From Hydrogenophilus thiooxidans (GTDB taxonomy: Bacteria > Pseudomonadota > Gammaproteobacteria > Burkholderiales > Rhodocyclaceae), in assembly GCF_019049855.1 (NCBI RefSeq), contig NZ_JAHLSY010000001.1, positions 1 through 64,000 on the forward strand: a DNA stretch of 64,000 bases. The letters are read 5' to 3'. The notes below the pieces were generated by a model. That model did no database searches. It was not told where the DNA came from and worked only from the letters and a program-made list of their open reading frames with translations. A program made the position numbers and the translations under genes. Each line of letters starts with the position of its first letter. Position 1 is the stretch's first letter. Shown here piece by piece: positions 56,316 to 64,000 of the stretch.

Positions 56316-57518
56316 ATGAAAGCCAAAAAATTTGCTGATTTGGTGGCGCAAGGGGCGGTGCAGGGTCAGCGCGTCTTCATCCGCGCCGACCTCAACGTCC
56401 CGCTTGCCGAAAATGGCACGGTCGCGGACGACACCCGCATCCGCGCTAGCCTTCCTGCGATCGAGATGGCGCTCGATGGCGGCGCCGCGGCGGTGCTCGT
56501 CACCTCCCACCTGGGTCGCCCCAAAGAGGGGGAACCTCAAGCGAAAGATTCCCTGGCGCCGGTCGCCGCGCGGATGGCGGAACTCCTTGGGCGCCCCGTT
56601 CGCCTCGTCACCGATTGGGTCGACGGTCAATTCACCACCGCGCCCGGCGAAGTGGTACTGCTTGAAAACTGCCGCTTGAACGTCGGCGAAAAGAAAAACA
56701 GCCCGGAACTTGCGCAAAAAATCGCCAAACTGGCCGATATCTTCGTCCATGACGCGTTTGGCACTGCACACCGCGCCGAAGCGACCACCTACGGCGTCTT
56801 CGAATACGCCCCGGTTGCGTGCGCAGGGCCCCTTCTCGTCCAAGAGGTCGAAGCGATCGAAAAAGTGGTCGCGAATCCCCCCCGGCCATTGATCGCGATC
56901 GTTGCCGGCTCCAAGGTCTCGACCAAGCTCACCGTACTGCAAAACCTTGCCGAAAAGGTCGATACCCTGATCGTCGGAGGCGGCATCCTCAACACCTTCT
57001 TGATGGCGGCAGGGAAACCGGTCGGAAAGAGCCTTGCCGAACCCGATCTCGTTGGCGAAGCGAAAGCCGTTCAAGAGAAAATGGCAGCGCGCGGCGCGCA
57101 AGTGCCGCTTCCCGAAGATGTCGTCGTCGCGCCGGGGTTCCGCGCCGACGCCCCCGCGACGGTCAAACCCATCGATGCGGTCGCTGCCGACGAGATGATC
57201 CTCGACGTCGGCCCTCGATTCGCCGAACGGATCGCCCAAACGATCGAAGGATGCACCGGCGCGGTCGTCTGGAACGGACCACTCGGTGTCTTTGAGTTCG
57301 ATGCCTTTGCCAAAGGCACCGAGCGGCTTGCGCGCGCCATCGCCGCTTGCCCCGGTTTCACCCTTGCCGGCGGAGGTGACACGATCGCCGCGATCGAAAA
57401 ATTCGGCATTGCTGACCAAGTCGATTACATCTCGACCGGCGGCGGCGCCTTTTTGGAGATGCTCGAAGGCAAAGTGCTGCCTGCGATCGCAATCCTCGCC
57501 AAGCGTGCCGAGGACTGA
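56316..57518 (+). CDS. pgk: Phosphoglycerate kinase
   Basis: Phosphorylates 3-phosphoglycerate with ATP, the first step after CO2 fixation. The 400 residues contain the signature [30 protein letters not shown], the [12 protein letters not shown] and [12 protein letters not shown] segments, the nucleotide-binding [10 protein letters not shown] and GGGILNTF, and the C-terminal [16 protein letters not shown]. The start ATG ([10 protein letters not shown]) lies 79 bases after gap. In cbb nomenclature it is cbbK. A 10-base-pair hairpin lies between it and fba. Confidence 0.97.
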   Translation: MKAKKFADLVAQGAVQGQRVFIRADLNVPLAENGTVADDTRIRASLPAIEMALDGGAAAVLVTSHLGRPKEGEPQAKDSLAPVAARMAELLGRPVRLVTDWVDGQFTTAPGEVVLLENCRLNVGEKKNSPELAQKIAKLADIFVHDAFGTAHRAEATTYGVFEYAPVACAGPLLVQEVEAIEKVVANPPRPLIAIVAGSKVSTKLTVLQNLAEKVDTLIVGGGILNTFLMAAGKPVGKSLAEPDLVGEAKAVQEKMAARGAQVPLPEDVVVAPGFRADAPATVKPIDAVAADEMILDVGPRFAERIAQTIEGCTGAVVWNGPLGVFEFDAFAKGTERLARAIAACPGFTLAGGGDTIAAIEKFGIADQVDYISTGGGAFLEMLEGKVLPAIAILAKRAED

Positions 57519-57534
57519 ACGGTTTATATCCCTA

Positions 57535-57557
57535 GGTGCCCGCATCGTGCGGGCACC
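57535..57557 (+). other. Hairpin between pgk and fba
   Basis: GGTGCCCGCA and TGCGGGCACC form a perfect 10-base-pair stem with a three-base loop, 16 bases after the pgk stop and 23 bases before the fba start. No T-run follows, so it is a candidate RNA processing or stability element. Confidence 0.5.
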
Positions 57558-57580
57558 GTCTCAAGCTAAGGAGGTACCCA

Positions 57581-58627
57581 ATGGCACTCATCTCGTTACG
57601 ACAACTGCTCGACCACGCCGCCGAACACGGTTACGGCGTACCCGCGTTCAACGTAAACAACCTCGAACAGGTCCAGGCGATCATGGAAGCGGCCGCGGAA
57701 ACCCGCAGCCCTGTGATCCTGCAGGCCTCGGCTGGCGCCCGCAAATACGCTGGGGAGACGTTCCTTGCGCACCTCGTCACCGCGGCGATCGAAGCCTACC
57801 CCGATATCCCGGTCTGCATGCACCAAGACCATGGCGCCTCTCCTGCCGTCTGCGTGCAGGCGATTCGCTTGGGCTTTTCCAGCGTGATGATGGACGGTTC
57901 GCTCTTGGAAGACCAGAAGACCCCAGCCACCTATGCGTACAACGTCGTGGTCACCCGCAAAGTGTGCGAAATCGCCCACTCAGTCGGTGTTTCGGTGGAG
58001 GGGGAGCTCGGCTGCCTCGGCTCCCTTGAGACCGGTCAAGCGGGGAAAGAGGATGGTGTCGGCGCAGAGGGGACGCTCGACCACTCGATGCTGCTTACTG
58101 ACCCAGACCAAGCCAAGGATTTCGTCGAACAAACGGGTGTGGATGCCCTCGCGATCGCAATCGGCACCAGCCACGGCGCGTACAAATTCACCCGCAAACC
58201 CACCGGGGACATCCTGGCGATCGATCGGGTCAAAGCCATTCATGCCAAGATCCCCAACACCCACCTCGTGATGCACGGCTCCTCGAGCGTCCCACAGGAA
58301 TTGCTCGAAGAAATCCGCCAGTTCGGGGGCGAGATGAAAGAGACCTACGGGGTTCCGGTCGAAGAGATCCAAACGGCGATCAAATACGGCGTTCGCAAGG
58401 TCAATATCGATACCGATATCCGCTTGGCGATGACCGCAGCGGTTCGCCGTTTCCTCGCAGAGAACCCATCGAAATTCGACCCGCGTGAGTTCTTGAAGCC
58501 CGCGCGCGCCGCCGCGAAAGCGCTCTGCAAAGCGCGGTATGAGCAGTTCGGCTGTGCCGGCATGGCCGATAAGATTAAGCCGATGGCGCTCTCTGCCGCA
58601 GCCAAACACTACTACGGCGTCAAATAA
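57581..58627 (+). CDS. fba: Fructose-bisphosphate aldolase, class II
   Basis: Condenses triose phosphates to fructose-1,6-bisphosphate and, in the Calvin cycle, to sedoheptulose-1,7-bisphosphate. The 348 residues carry the zinc-site set: [16 protein letters not shown] (D83, H84), [36 protein letters not shown], and the phosphate-binding [18 protein letters not shown]. This is the canonical cbb-type class II aldolase, in contrast to the divergent, domain-fused CbbA in the first unit. AAGGAGG precedes the ATG. Last gene of the second cbb unit, followed by an intrinsic terminator. Confidence 0.96.
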   Translation: MALISLRQLLDHAAEHGYGVPAFNVNNLEQVQAIMEAAAETRSPVILQASAGARKYAGETFLAHLVTAAIEAYPDIPVCMHQDHGASPAVCVQAIRLGFSSVMMDGSLLEDQKTPATYAYNVVVTRKVCEIAHSVGVSVEGELGCLGSLETGQAGKEDGVGAEGTLDHSMLLTDPDQAKDFVEQTGVDALAIAIGTSHGAYKFTRKPTGDILAIDRVKAIHAKIPNTHLVMHGSSSVPQELLEEIRQFGGEMKETYGVPVEEIQTAIKYGVRKVNIDTDIRLAMTAAVRRFLAENPSKFDPREFLKPARAAAKALCKARYEQFGCAGMADKIKPMALSAAAKHYYGVK

Positions 58628-58648
58628 CCGATCACTCCCTGGTGTTGG

Positions 58649-58674
58649 CCCCGCTCATGAAGCGGGGTTTTTTT
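58649..58674 (+). terminator. Intrinsic terminator of the cbbF-fba operon
   Basis: CCCCGCT / AGCGGGG (seven base pairs, five-base loop) followed directly by seven T residues, 21 bases after the fba stop. On the other strand no T-run follows, so it serves the plus-strand operon only. cysN ends three bases beyond it. Confidence 0.9.
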
Positions 58675-58676
58675 GT

Positions 58677-59942
58677 TTACGCCCATTCACGAATCACACC
58701 GCCTGCGACCGTGTCGCCCGTTGCGGGATCGAAAAGGATGAACGCCCCCAAAGCGCGGTCTTCCTCGTAACGTTCCGCGACGATCGGCGCCGAAAGCTTT
58801 ACGCGCACCCGCCCGATGTCGTTCGCGGTGAGCGTATCGACATCCGCACGCCGCATCGTGGCCACGTCCCAACGGTATGCGATCGCCTCGATCTTCGCTT
58901 TCACCTCACGGGTCGTTTGCCGCAACCCGTAAACGCGACGTGGATCGAGCGGACCATTCGCAAGCCACGCCAGATCGGCCACCAACGCACGCGTTACCGC
59001 CGGCATGGGTTCGTCGCTGCGCACGATCATGTCGCCGCGCGAAACATCCAAATCGTCTTGCAGCCGGAGCATCACCGACTGTCCCGCCCGTGCAGCCGTC
59101 AAGGGTTGCCCCCCCAACTCGATCGCCTGCACCGTCGTCGTCAACCCTGCTGGCAACACGGTGACCGCATCACCCACGGCAACCGAGCCGGAGGTCACCA
59201 TACCCGCGTAGCCGCGGTAATCGTGCAATGTGGGATCATCCGCGGCTTGGGGTCGGCACACCCATTGCACCGGGAATCGAAAAGACTCTGCTTTGCCCGT
59301 GTGGGCAGAAGGGACCGACTCCAGCACTTCGAGCAGGGTGGGGCCTTGATACCAAGGCATCCGCTCCCCCCGTTCGACCACCATCTCCCCTTCGAGCGCC
59401 GAAATCGGCAGATAGCGTCGATCGGCCCGCAATTGCGCCTGCGCCGCAAAGGTCTCAAACGCCGCCTGCACCGCGGCAAACGGTTCGGGGTCGTAACCGA
59501 CCAAATCCATTTTGTTCACAGCGATCACCAGATGGGGAATTCCCATCAGTTCGCACAACAGCGCGTGCCGCCGTGTTTGCGTCGTCAATCCCTGGCGCAC
59601 GTCGACCATCAGCACGGCCAACTCAGCCGTACTTGCTGCGGTAACCATGTTCCGCGTGTATTGTTCGTGCCCCGGTGCGTCGGCGATGATGAAATTGCGT
59701 CGTCCCGTACTGAAATAGCGGTACGCCACGTCGATGGTGATCCCCTGCTCGCGCTCTGCGATCAGCCCGTCCGTCAAAAGCGACAAATCGATCCGCGACA
59801 ACCCCCGCCGTTCGCTGGCATGACGCACTCCTTCCAACGTATCGACCAAGACGGCGCGCGTATCGTAGAGCAGACGCCCAATCAACGTGCTCTTGCCATC
59901 ATCGACGCTCCCGCACGTCATGAACCGCAATACGTCACTCAT
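58677..59942 (-). CDS. cysN: Sulfate adenylyltransferase subunit 1 (GTPase)
   Basis: CysN is the GTP-hydrolysing partner of CysD in ATP sulfurylase, which makes APS from ATP and sulfate. The 421 residues show the EF-Tu-like G domain: CGSVDDGKSTLIGRLLYD (G1), GITIDVAYRYF (G2 region), DAPGHEQYTRNM (G3) and VNKMDLV (G4), followed by two beta-barrel domains. It is somewhat shorter than E. coli CysN (475) and has no fused CysC kinase, in keeping with the APS-type reductase upstream. Its ATG overlaps the cysD stop by one base (TGATG). The gene ends against the cbb terminator. Confidence 0.94.
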   Translation of the reverse strand: MSDVLRFMTCGSVDDGKSTLIGRLLYDTRAVLVDTLEGVRHASERRGLSRIDLSLLTDGLIAEREQGITIDVAYRYFSTGRRNFIIADAPGHEQYTRNMVTAASTAELAVLMVDVRQGLTTQTRRHALLCELMGIPHLVIAVNKMDLVGYDPEPFAAVQAAFETFAAQAQLRADRRYLPISALEGEMVVERGERMPWYQGPTLLEVLESVPSAHTGKAESFRFPVQWVCRPQAADDPTLHDYRGYAGMVTSGSVAVGDAVTVLPAGLTTTVQAIELGGQPLTAARAGQSVMLRLQDDLDVSRGDMIVRSDEPMPAVTRALVADLAWLANGPLDPRRVYGLRQTTREVKAKIEAIAYRWDVATMRRADVDTLTANDIGRVRVKLSAPIVAERYEEDRALGAFILFDPATGDTVAGGVIREWA

Positions 59943-60892
59943 CAGAAATACCCCTCGCGTTTGCGTTGTTCCATCGATGCCTCATGGGTTTGATCGTCGA
60001 GCCGCGTCGCGCCCCGCTCCGAAATCATCGTCTCGGCGGTCTCGCGAATGATCGCTTCCACCGTGGTCGCACGGCTTTCCACCGGCGCCGTGCATGTCAT
60101 GTCGCCAACGGTGCGGAAACGGACCCAAACCGGCTCGACCACCTCCCCCTCTTTGGGCGGGGTGAGCGGCGTCACTGGGGCCAACAAACGTCCGCGGCGC
60201 ACACAGGGACGCTCATGCGCAAAATAGATCGACGGCAACGCGAGTCGTTCACGCGCGATGTACCGCCAGACGTCGAGTTCGGTCCAGTTGCTGATCGGAA
60301 ACGCGCGGACGTGCCAACCCGGTCGCGTATGCCCGTTGTACAGATTCCACAATTCCGGCCGCTGCGCTTTCGGGTCCCACTGTCCAAACTCGTCGCGCAA
60401 ACTGAAGACCCGTTCTTTTGCCCGCGCTTTCTCTTCGTCACGTCTGGCGCCCCCGATCAAGCAGTCGAAACCGAACTCCTCGATCGCTTCCAAAAGCGTC
60501 ACCGATTGGTGGCGGTTGCGGGATTCCAACGGATGCGCAAGACGCACCGTACCTCGGCGGATCGAGTCCTCGACCGAGCGCACGATCAGCCGCTCACCGA
60601 GCTCTTCGGCACGCGCGTCGCGAAACGCGATCACCTCGGGATAGTTGTGCCCCGTGTCGATGTGCACCAGCGGAAACGGGAAGCGCGCGGGTCGAAAGGC
60701 CTTTTCCGCCAAGCGCAACAGGCAGACCGAATCTTTGCCCCCGGAAAAGAGAAGCGCCGGACGCTGAAATTGCGCCGCCACTTCCCGCAAAATATAAATC
60801 GCTTCTGCTTCCAACCAATCCAACGTTTCGTCGTCCCAAAGCTGAGGCTCTGTAGCCGTCTGATGGGTTCGCGTCATGGTTGTTTCACTCAT
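59942..60892 (-). CDS. cysD: Sulfate adenylyltransferase subunit 2
   Basis: CysD is the catalytic ATP-pyrophosphatase subunit of ATP sulfurylase. The 316 residues contain the PP-loop ALLFSGGKDSVCLLRLA (SGGKDS at 50-55), HIDTGHNYPEVIAFRD, LIGGARRDEEKARAKERVFS, and the LPSIYFAHERPCVRRG segment. Length fits the family (about 300-315). The ATG has AAAGGA seven bases upstream; the longer open frame enters cysH. It follows cysH by 19 bases. Confidence 0.95.
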   Translation of the reverse strand: MSETTMTRTHQTATEPQLWDDETLDWLEAEAIYILREVAAQFQRPALLFSGGKDSVCLLRLAEKAFRPARFPFPLVHIDTGHNYPEVIAFRDARAEELGERLIVRSVEDSIRRGTVRLAHPLESRNRHQSVTLLEAIEEFGFDCLIGGARRDEEKARAKERVFSLRDEFGQWDPKAQRPELWNLYNGHTRPGWHVRAFPISNWTELDVWRYIARERLALPSIYFAHERPCVRRGRLLAPVTPLTPPKEGEVVEPVWVRFRTVGDMTCTAPVESRATTVEAIIRETAETMISERGATRLDDQTHEASMEQRKREGYF

Positions 60893-60911
60893 GGTTGTCC
60901 TTTCGTCTCGC

Positions 60912-61667
60912 TTACCGTTCGACCACCGCGACGGGATCGCGACGGTGTAAGCCACACTCTCGCGTTTCCGCGTGCTCCCACCACCAGCGTCCCGCGCGCG
61001 GGTCTTCACCCACCGCCACGGCGCGCGTGCACGGTGCACAGCCGATGCTGGGATAGAACGCGTCGTGCAACGGATGGTAGGGAACCTGATAGAGCCGGAT
61101 ATAGGCCCAAACCGTCTCGTGGGTCCAATCCCAAAGGGGGTTGATCTTCCACAGACCGTGCGCCTCGTCCCACGCTTTGGGTTCGAGCTCAGCGCGTGTC
61201 ACGTTTTGTTGCCGCCGCAACCCAGTGATCCACGCCTTTTGCCCGGCAAGTGCACGTTTGAGCGGCAACACCTTACGGGCTTCACAGCACGCGTGGCGGG
61301 CTTCCAGGCTGTGATAAAAGCCGTTGATTCCGTAGCGGCGCACCACCCGTTCCACATCGGCGGCTTCGGGCGCATAAACGGCGAAACGCAGCCCATAGTG
61401 GGCCTCGGTCTTCGCCAACGTCGCGTAGGTCTCTTCCGGAAGCCGCCCGGTATCCAAAACGAACGGTGCAACTTGATCGCGGAAAGGACTTTTCGCCACC
61501 AAATCGATCACGACCTGATCTTCTGCGCCCAAACTGGAAGCAAAAACGATGTTGCCCCACTCGGCAACCGCCTCTTCGAGCAAGCGAAGGGCGCTAGCGC
61601 GCTTTGCTTGCACCTGTTCGCGCAATTGGGGATCGTCCAGATTGGGATGCATGTACGGATGACTCAT
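60912..61667 (-). CDS. cysH: Adenylylsulfate (APS) reductase, assimilatory
   Basis: Reduces APS to sulfite with thioredoxin. The 251 residues show the PAPS/APS reductase fold (FASSLGAEDQVV, LDTGRLPEETY). C127 and C128 (HACCEARKVLPL) and C210 and C213 (SIGCAPCTRAV) are the four [4Fe-4S] ligands that define the APS-using type, plus the catalytic cysteine in the C-terminal ECGLH motif (C238). This matches the absence of cysC. The ATG at 61667 has GAGG seven bases upstream; a GTG two codons earlier was rejected. The DUF934 gene ends two bases before it. Confidence 0.95.
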   Translation of the reverse strand: MSHPYMHPNLDDPQLREQVQAKRASALRLLEEAVAEWGNIVFASSLGAEDQVVIDLVAKSPFRDQVAPFVLDTGRLPEETYATLAKTEAHYGLRFAVYAPEAADVERVVRRYGINGFYHSLEARHACCEARKVLPLKRALAGQKAWITGLRRQQNVTRAELEPKAWDEAHGLWKINPLWDWTHETVWAYIRLYQVPYHPLHDAFYPSIGCAPCTRAVAVGEDPRAGRWWWEHAETRECGLHRRDPVAVVER

Positions 61668-61669
61668 CG

Positions 61670-62137
61670 TCACACCTCGATTTCAGAAACGGGTTGCTCG
61701 GCTCGATCACGACGCACGCGTAACCACAGGGGTTGCGGTACGGCGCTGCTCGCCTGATAGGGTTCGGTAAAGACTCGCAGCAAGCGGGGCCCCAGTTCGC
61801 ATAACGTTTCGTACGGATAGCGTTCCGGATCCGGCGCAAAACCGGTAAATCCGCAGCGACGGAGGTAATCGAGTTGATCGAGCAGAAAATGGCCAACGGC
61901 AAAGAGTGGTCCGTGCCAACCCCGCGCGCGCAAGATTGTCGCGAGAGAAAACGGTCGTCCGTCGGTGAATTTGGGGAATTCGATCGCGATCGCTTCCACG
62001 TGCGCCAACGCTTCGTCGGGAAGCCATGCGGGATCGTCCTCGACGGTCATCCACACCGCCGCGCTCGGTTCGGTCATCGGTTTGAAACGTTCGCGGTCGA
62101 AGGGATGTACCGCACCCGCAAGATCAAGCCACCACAT
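61670..62137 (-). CDS. DUF934 family protein linked to sulfite reduction
   Basis: A 155-residue soluble protein of the DUF934 family, almost always encoded between sulfite reductase and cysH in proteobacteria and thought to assist sulfite reduction. Typical segments are LPDEALAHVEAIAIEFPKFTDGRPFS, ATILRARGWHGPLFAVGHFLLDQ and YLRRCGFTGFAPDPE. No catalytic motif or cofactor site is evident. The ATG (MWWLDLAGAVHPFD) lies inside the last 14 bases of cysI and has GGAGC upstream. A direct biochemical function is not known. Confidence 0.85.
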   Translation of the reverse strand: MWWLDLAGAVHPFDRERFKPMTEPSAAVWMTVEDDPAWLPDEALAHVEAIAIEFPKFTDGRPFSLATILRARGWHGPLFAVGHFLLDQLDYLRRCGFTGFAPDPERYPYETLCELGPRLLRVFTEPYQASSAVPQPLWLRVRRDRAEQPVSEIEV

Positions 62138-63863
62138 GGTCGTGCTCCGGATTTTGTTGCGTGGAAACGGTGGAAACGTCACCATAAACCGCCGTTGCGA
62201 ACGGTTCGGCCCCCACACGGGCCACCGTCTCGGCAAACCGTTCTTCGGGACGCCGCAACGCCAGGTAGGTATCGAGCAACCGCTCGATCGCCGGCGCGAC
62301 CGCCTCTGCGCGCACCGACGGCCCGATCACCTGTCCCAAACGCAAATCGTTCCCCTCTTGACCGCCGATCGTGATCTGATACCACTCTTCCCCCTTTTTG
62401 TCGACACCGAGGACACCAATCGCACCCAGATGGTGGTGTCCACACGCGTTCATGCAACCGGAAAGGTTGATCGCCACTTTGCCGAGCGCTGCCAAACGTT
62501 TCGGATCCCGATCCAACTGCGCGATCACCGCTTGCGCAACCGGAATCGAACGGGCGTTCGCCAACGCGCAGTAATCCCCCCCTGGGCACGAAATCACGTC
62601 GGTTGCCAACCGGAACGTGGGTCGGCCAAACCCCAACGCGCGGACTTCCCGCCACAACGCCGGGAGCGCCGCTTCCGGAACCCACGCCAATACCAAATTT
62701 TGTTCGTGCGTTACCCGAATTTCACCGTCGGCATAGCGCTCACTCCAATCGGCGATCGCACGCATCTCTTCAGCGGTCACATCACCCGGAGCACGCTCAT
62801 GCCGTTTCGTCACCAGAGCCACCGCGACGAATCCCAGCACCCGATGCGGTAGGACGTTGCGACTCCGCCAGCGTGCGAACGCCCGTTCCTCACCAGCATC
62901 GCGGAGCGTAGGTTGTGCTTGCTCCGCGCGCCATTTCGACGCCGTGCGCGCCGCACGTTCGTCGTCCTCTGCGAAATGGGCTGCGATACGCGCCACCTCA
63001 TCCCGCCACCCGTCGCGGTAGGTTGCGACCACCGTGTCGCCACGCGCCCGCTCGGCATCGACCGCGGCACGAAATGCCTCGACACCCAACGCCTGTAGCA
63101 AAATTTTGATGCGCGCTTTATACTTGTTGTCGCGGCGGCCAAAACGGTTATAGACCCGAAGAATCGCTTCCAATGTTGGAATGAGTTCGGCAGCAGGAAC
63201 CCGCGCGTAGAGACGTTTCCCTACGATCGGGGTTCGACCCAAACCACCGCCGACATAGATATCGAACTCAGGCGCCAACGGATCATCGGTTGGGTACAGG
63301 TCCAAGCCGATGTCATGCGCTCGGATCGCAGCACGATCTTCCTTGGCGCCATTTACTGCGATCTTGAATTTCCGCGGCAAAAAGGCAAACTCCGGATGCA
63401 ACGTCGCCCATTGGCGAATGAACTCGCACCACGGCCGGGGATCGACCCGTTCGTCAGCGGCAACCCCAGCCAACGGATCGGTGGTGATGTTGCGAATGCA
63501 GTTTCCAGAAGTCTGAATGGCATGAAGATCGTGTTCGGCCAAAAACGCCAAAATCTCAGCGGTTTCCTCGAGCCGTACCCAATGGAACTGAATGTTCTGA
63601 CGGGTCGTGAAGTGCCCGTAGCCTCGATCCCAGCGTTCGGCAACCGTGGCCAAGGCGCGCAACTGATCCGCAGAAAGTAGCCCATAGGGGATCGCCACCC
63701 GCAACATCGGCGAATGGCGTTCTCGATAGAGACCGTTTTGGAGGCGGAGTGGCAAAAACTCCTCGTCGCGCAGCTCGCCTGCGAGGTAACGCGCCAACTG
63801 ATCGCGATACTGCGCCACCCGCTCGGCGACCAGTTGCCGGTCAAACGTGTCGTAACGGTACAT
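62124..63863 (-). CDS. cysI: Sulfite reductase hemoprotein (nitrite/sulfite reductase family)
   Basis: Carries out the six-electron reduction of sulfite to sulfide with sirohaem and a [4Fe-4S] cluster. The 579 residues have the two ferredoxin-like and sirohaem domains in duplicate (GHFTTRQNIQFHWV; TSGNCIRNITTDP; FKIAVNGAKED). The four cluster cysteines are C426 and C432 (CPGGDYC) and C470 and C474 (SGCMNACGHHHLG). The electron donor (CysJ-type flavoprotein or ferredoxin) is not in the window. The ATG at 63863 was preferred to an upstream in-frame TTG. First gene of cysI-DUF934-cysH-cysD-cysN, with a hairpin directly before the start. Confidence 0.93.
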   Translation of the reverse strand: MYRYDTFDRQLVAERVAQYRDQLARYLAGELRDEEFLPLRLQNGLYRERHSPMLRVAIPYGLLSADQLRALATVAERWDRGYGHFTTRQNIQFHWVRLEETAEILAFLAEHDLHAIQTSGNCIRNITTDPLAGVAADERVDPRPWCEFIRQWATLHPEFAFLPRKFKIAVNGAKEDRAAIRAHDIGLDLYPTDDPLAPEFDIYVGGGLGRTPIVGKRLYARVPAAELIPTLEAILRVYNRFGRRDNKYKARIKILLQALGVEAFRAAVDAERARGDTVVATYRDGWRDEVARIAAHFAEDDERAARTASKWRAEQAQPTLRDAGEERAFARWRSRNVLPHRVLGFVAVALVTKRHERAPGDVTAEEMRAIADWSERYADGEIRVTHEQNLVLAWVPEAALPALWREVRALGFGRPTFRLATDVISCPGGDYCALANARSIPVAQAVIAQLDRDPKRLAALGKVAINLSGCMNACGHHHLGAIGVLGVDKKGEEWYQITIGGQEGNDLRLGQVIGPSVRAEAVAPAIERLLDTYLALRRPEERFAETVARVGAEPFATAVYGDVSTVSTQQNPEHDHVVA

Positions 63864-63868
63864 GTTAG

Positions 63869-63896
63869 CCCTAACCTCTTGCAAATGGGGTTAGGG
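63869..63896 (-). promoter_or_regulatory. Leader hairpin over the cysI ribosome-binding region
   Basis: CCCTAACC and GGTTAGGG form an eight-base-pair stem with a 12-base loop, ending five bases before the cysI ATG on the minus strand. The only purine-rich ribosome-site candidate (AAGAGG) lies at the loop-3' arm border, so the stem could limit cysI translation. Inference from complementarity only. Confidence 0.5.
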
Positions 63897-63913
63897 CAAG
63901 TGTAGCGATCTCG

Positions 63914-63928
63914 CTTAGATAATTTAAG
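63914..63928. promoter_or_regulatory. Candidate LysR-type operator upstream of the cys operon
   Basis: CTTAGATAATTTAAG is a dyad with CTTA-N7-TAAG arms, in an AT-rich stretch about 50 bases upstream of cysI. TTA-N7-TAA is a common LysR-family core, and CysB/Cbl-type LysR proteins control sulfur assimilation genes in proteobacteria. No regulator gene is visible; it may lie beyond the right edge. Confidence 0.4.
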
Positions 63929-64000
63929 CCACTAAAGATTTGGCTTTTATGCAGTTAGGTTATAAAACAAACTTAGTTGCTCTTCCCTGCAAGCGCCAGC
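63929..64000. other. AT-rich right edge without a visible gene
   Basis: No coding frame is supported in the last 72 bases. The stretch is AT-rich and carries TATAAA at 63961-63966 on the plus strand, which could be the -10 box of a divergent gene starting beyond the window. Confidence 0.35.

Overview
This 64 kb window looks like chromosome of a GC-rich, autotrophic betaproteobacterium. The best single pointer is the CO2-fixation gene order cbbL-S-Q-O-Y-A plus a LysR-type cbbR, the arrangement known from the thermophilic hydrogen oxidiser Hydrogenophilus thermoluteolus (formerly Pseudomonas hydrogenothermophila). The genus is an inference from gene order and protein character, since no database search was possible. 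Nothing in the window looks like a phage, transposon, CRISPR array or recently acquired island.

Layout. (1) Positions 1-16,870, minus strand: one long, tightly packed transcription unit that reads right to left as rpsB-tsf-pyrH-frr-uppS-cdsA-dxr-rseP-bamA-skp-lpxD-fabZ-lpxA-lpxB-rnhB-trmH-yaaA-(AAA ATPase, cut by the left edge). It joins translation, isoprenoid and phospholipid precursors, outer-membrane assembly and lipid A synthesis. Many junctions are 1-8 base overlaps. (2) 16,883-25,216, minus: a second unit folD-purE-purK-tsaC-gltX-mnmC-lysC. (3) 25,228-25,600, minus: a tRNA-Pro/Arg/His operon with a near-consensus promoter and an intrinsic terminator that abuts folD. (4) 25,799-40,747: mixed housekeeping genes: katG, a D-2-hydroxyacid dehydrogenase, a nitrilase-family amidase, yhdP, then glnE with a CYTH-CHAD protein and a SixA-like phosphatase, an unrecognised conserved gene, mnmA and a nudJ-like NUDIX gene. 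(5) 40,900-58,674, plus: the carbon-fixation region, in two transcription units around a divergent cbbR. (6) 58,677-63,863, minus: assimilatory sulfate reduction genes cysI-DUF934-cysH-cysD-cysN, with a possible LysR-type operator upstream.

How the genes work together. The cbb region encodes form I RuBisCO, its CbbQ/CbbO activase pair, the CbbY phosphatase, phosphoribulokinase, FBPase, transketolase, GAPDH, phosphoglycerate kinase and class II aldolase. Pyruvate kinase sits inside the first unit and gives a route from 3-phosphoglycerate-derived PEP to pyruvate. Ribose-5-phosphate isomerase, ribulose-phosphate epimerase and triose-phosphate isomerase are not in the window. CbbR is transcribed away from cbbF and probably controls both cbb promoters. 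The cys genes use APS directly (four-cysteine CysH, no cysC seen).

The most unusual items are: a class II aldolase (cbbA) with a C-terminal stress-responsive alpha/beta-barrel (Dabb) domain; pyk embedded in the cbb operon; a tRNA terminator fused to the folD ribosome-binding region; 5' hairpins at rpsB, cysI and the AhpD-like gene; a perfectly palindromic -10 box shared by divergent yhdP and glnE; and a 45-base tail-to-tail coding overlap with mnmA. I did not find an obviously new multi-gene system. No gene-free stretch exceeds 300 bases; the longest, 25,562-25,798 and 40,748-40,980, hold promoters.
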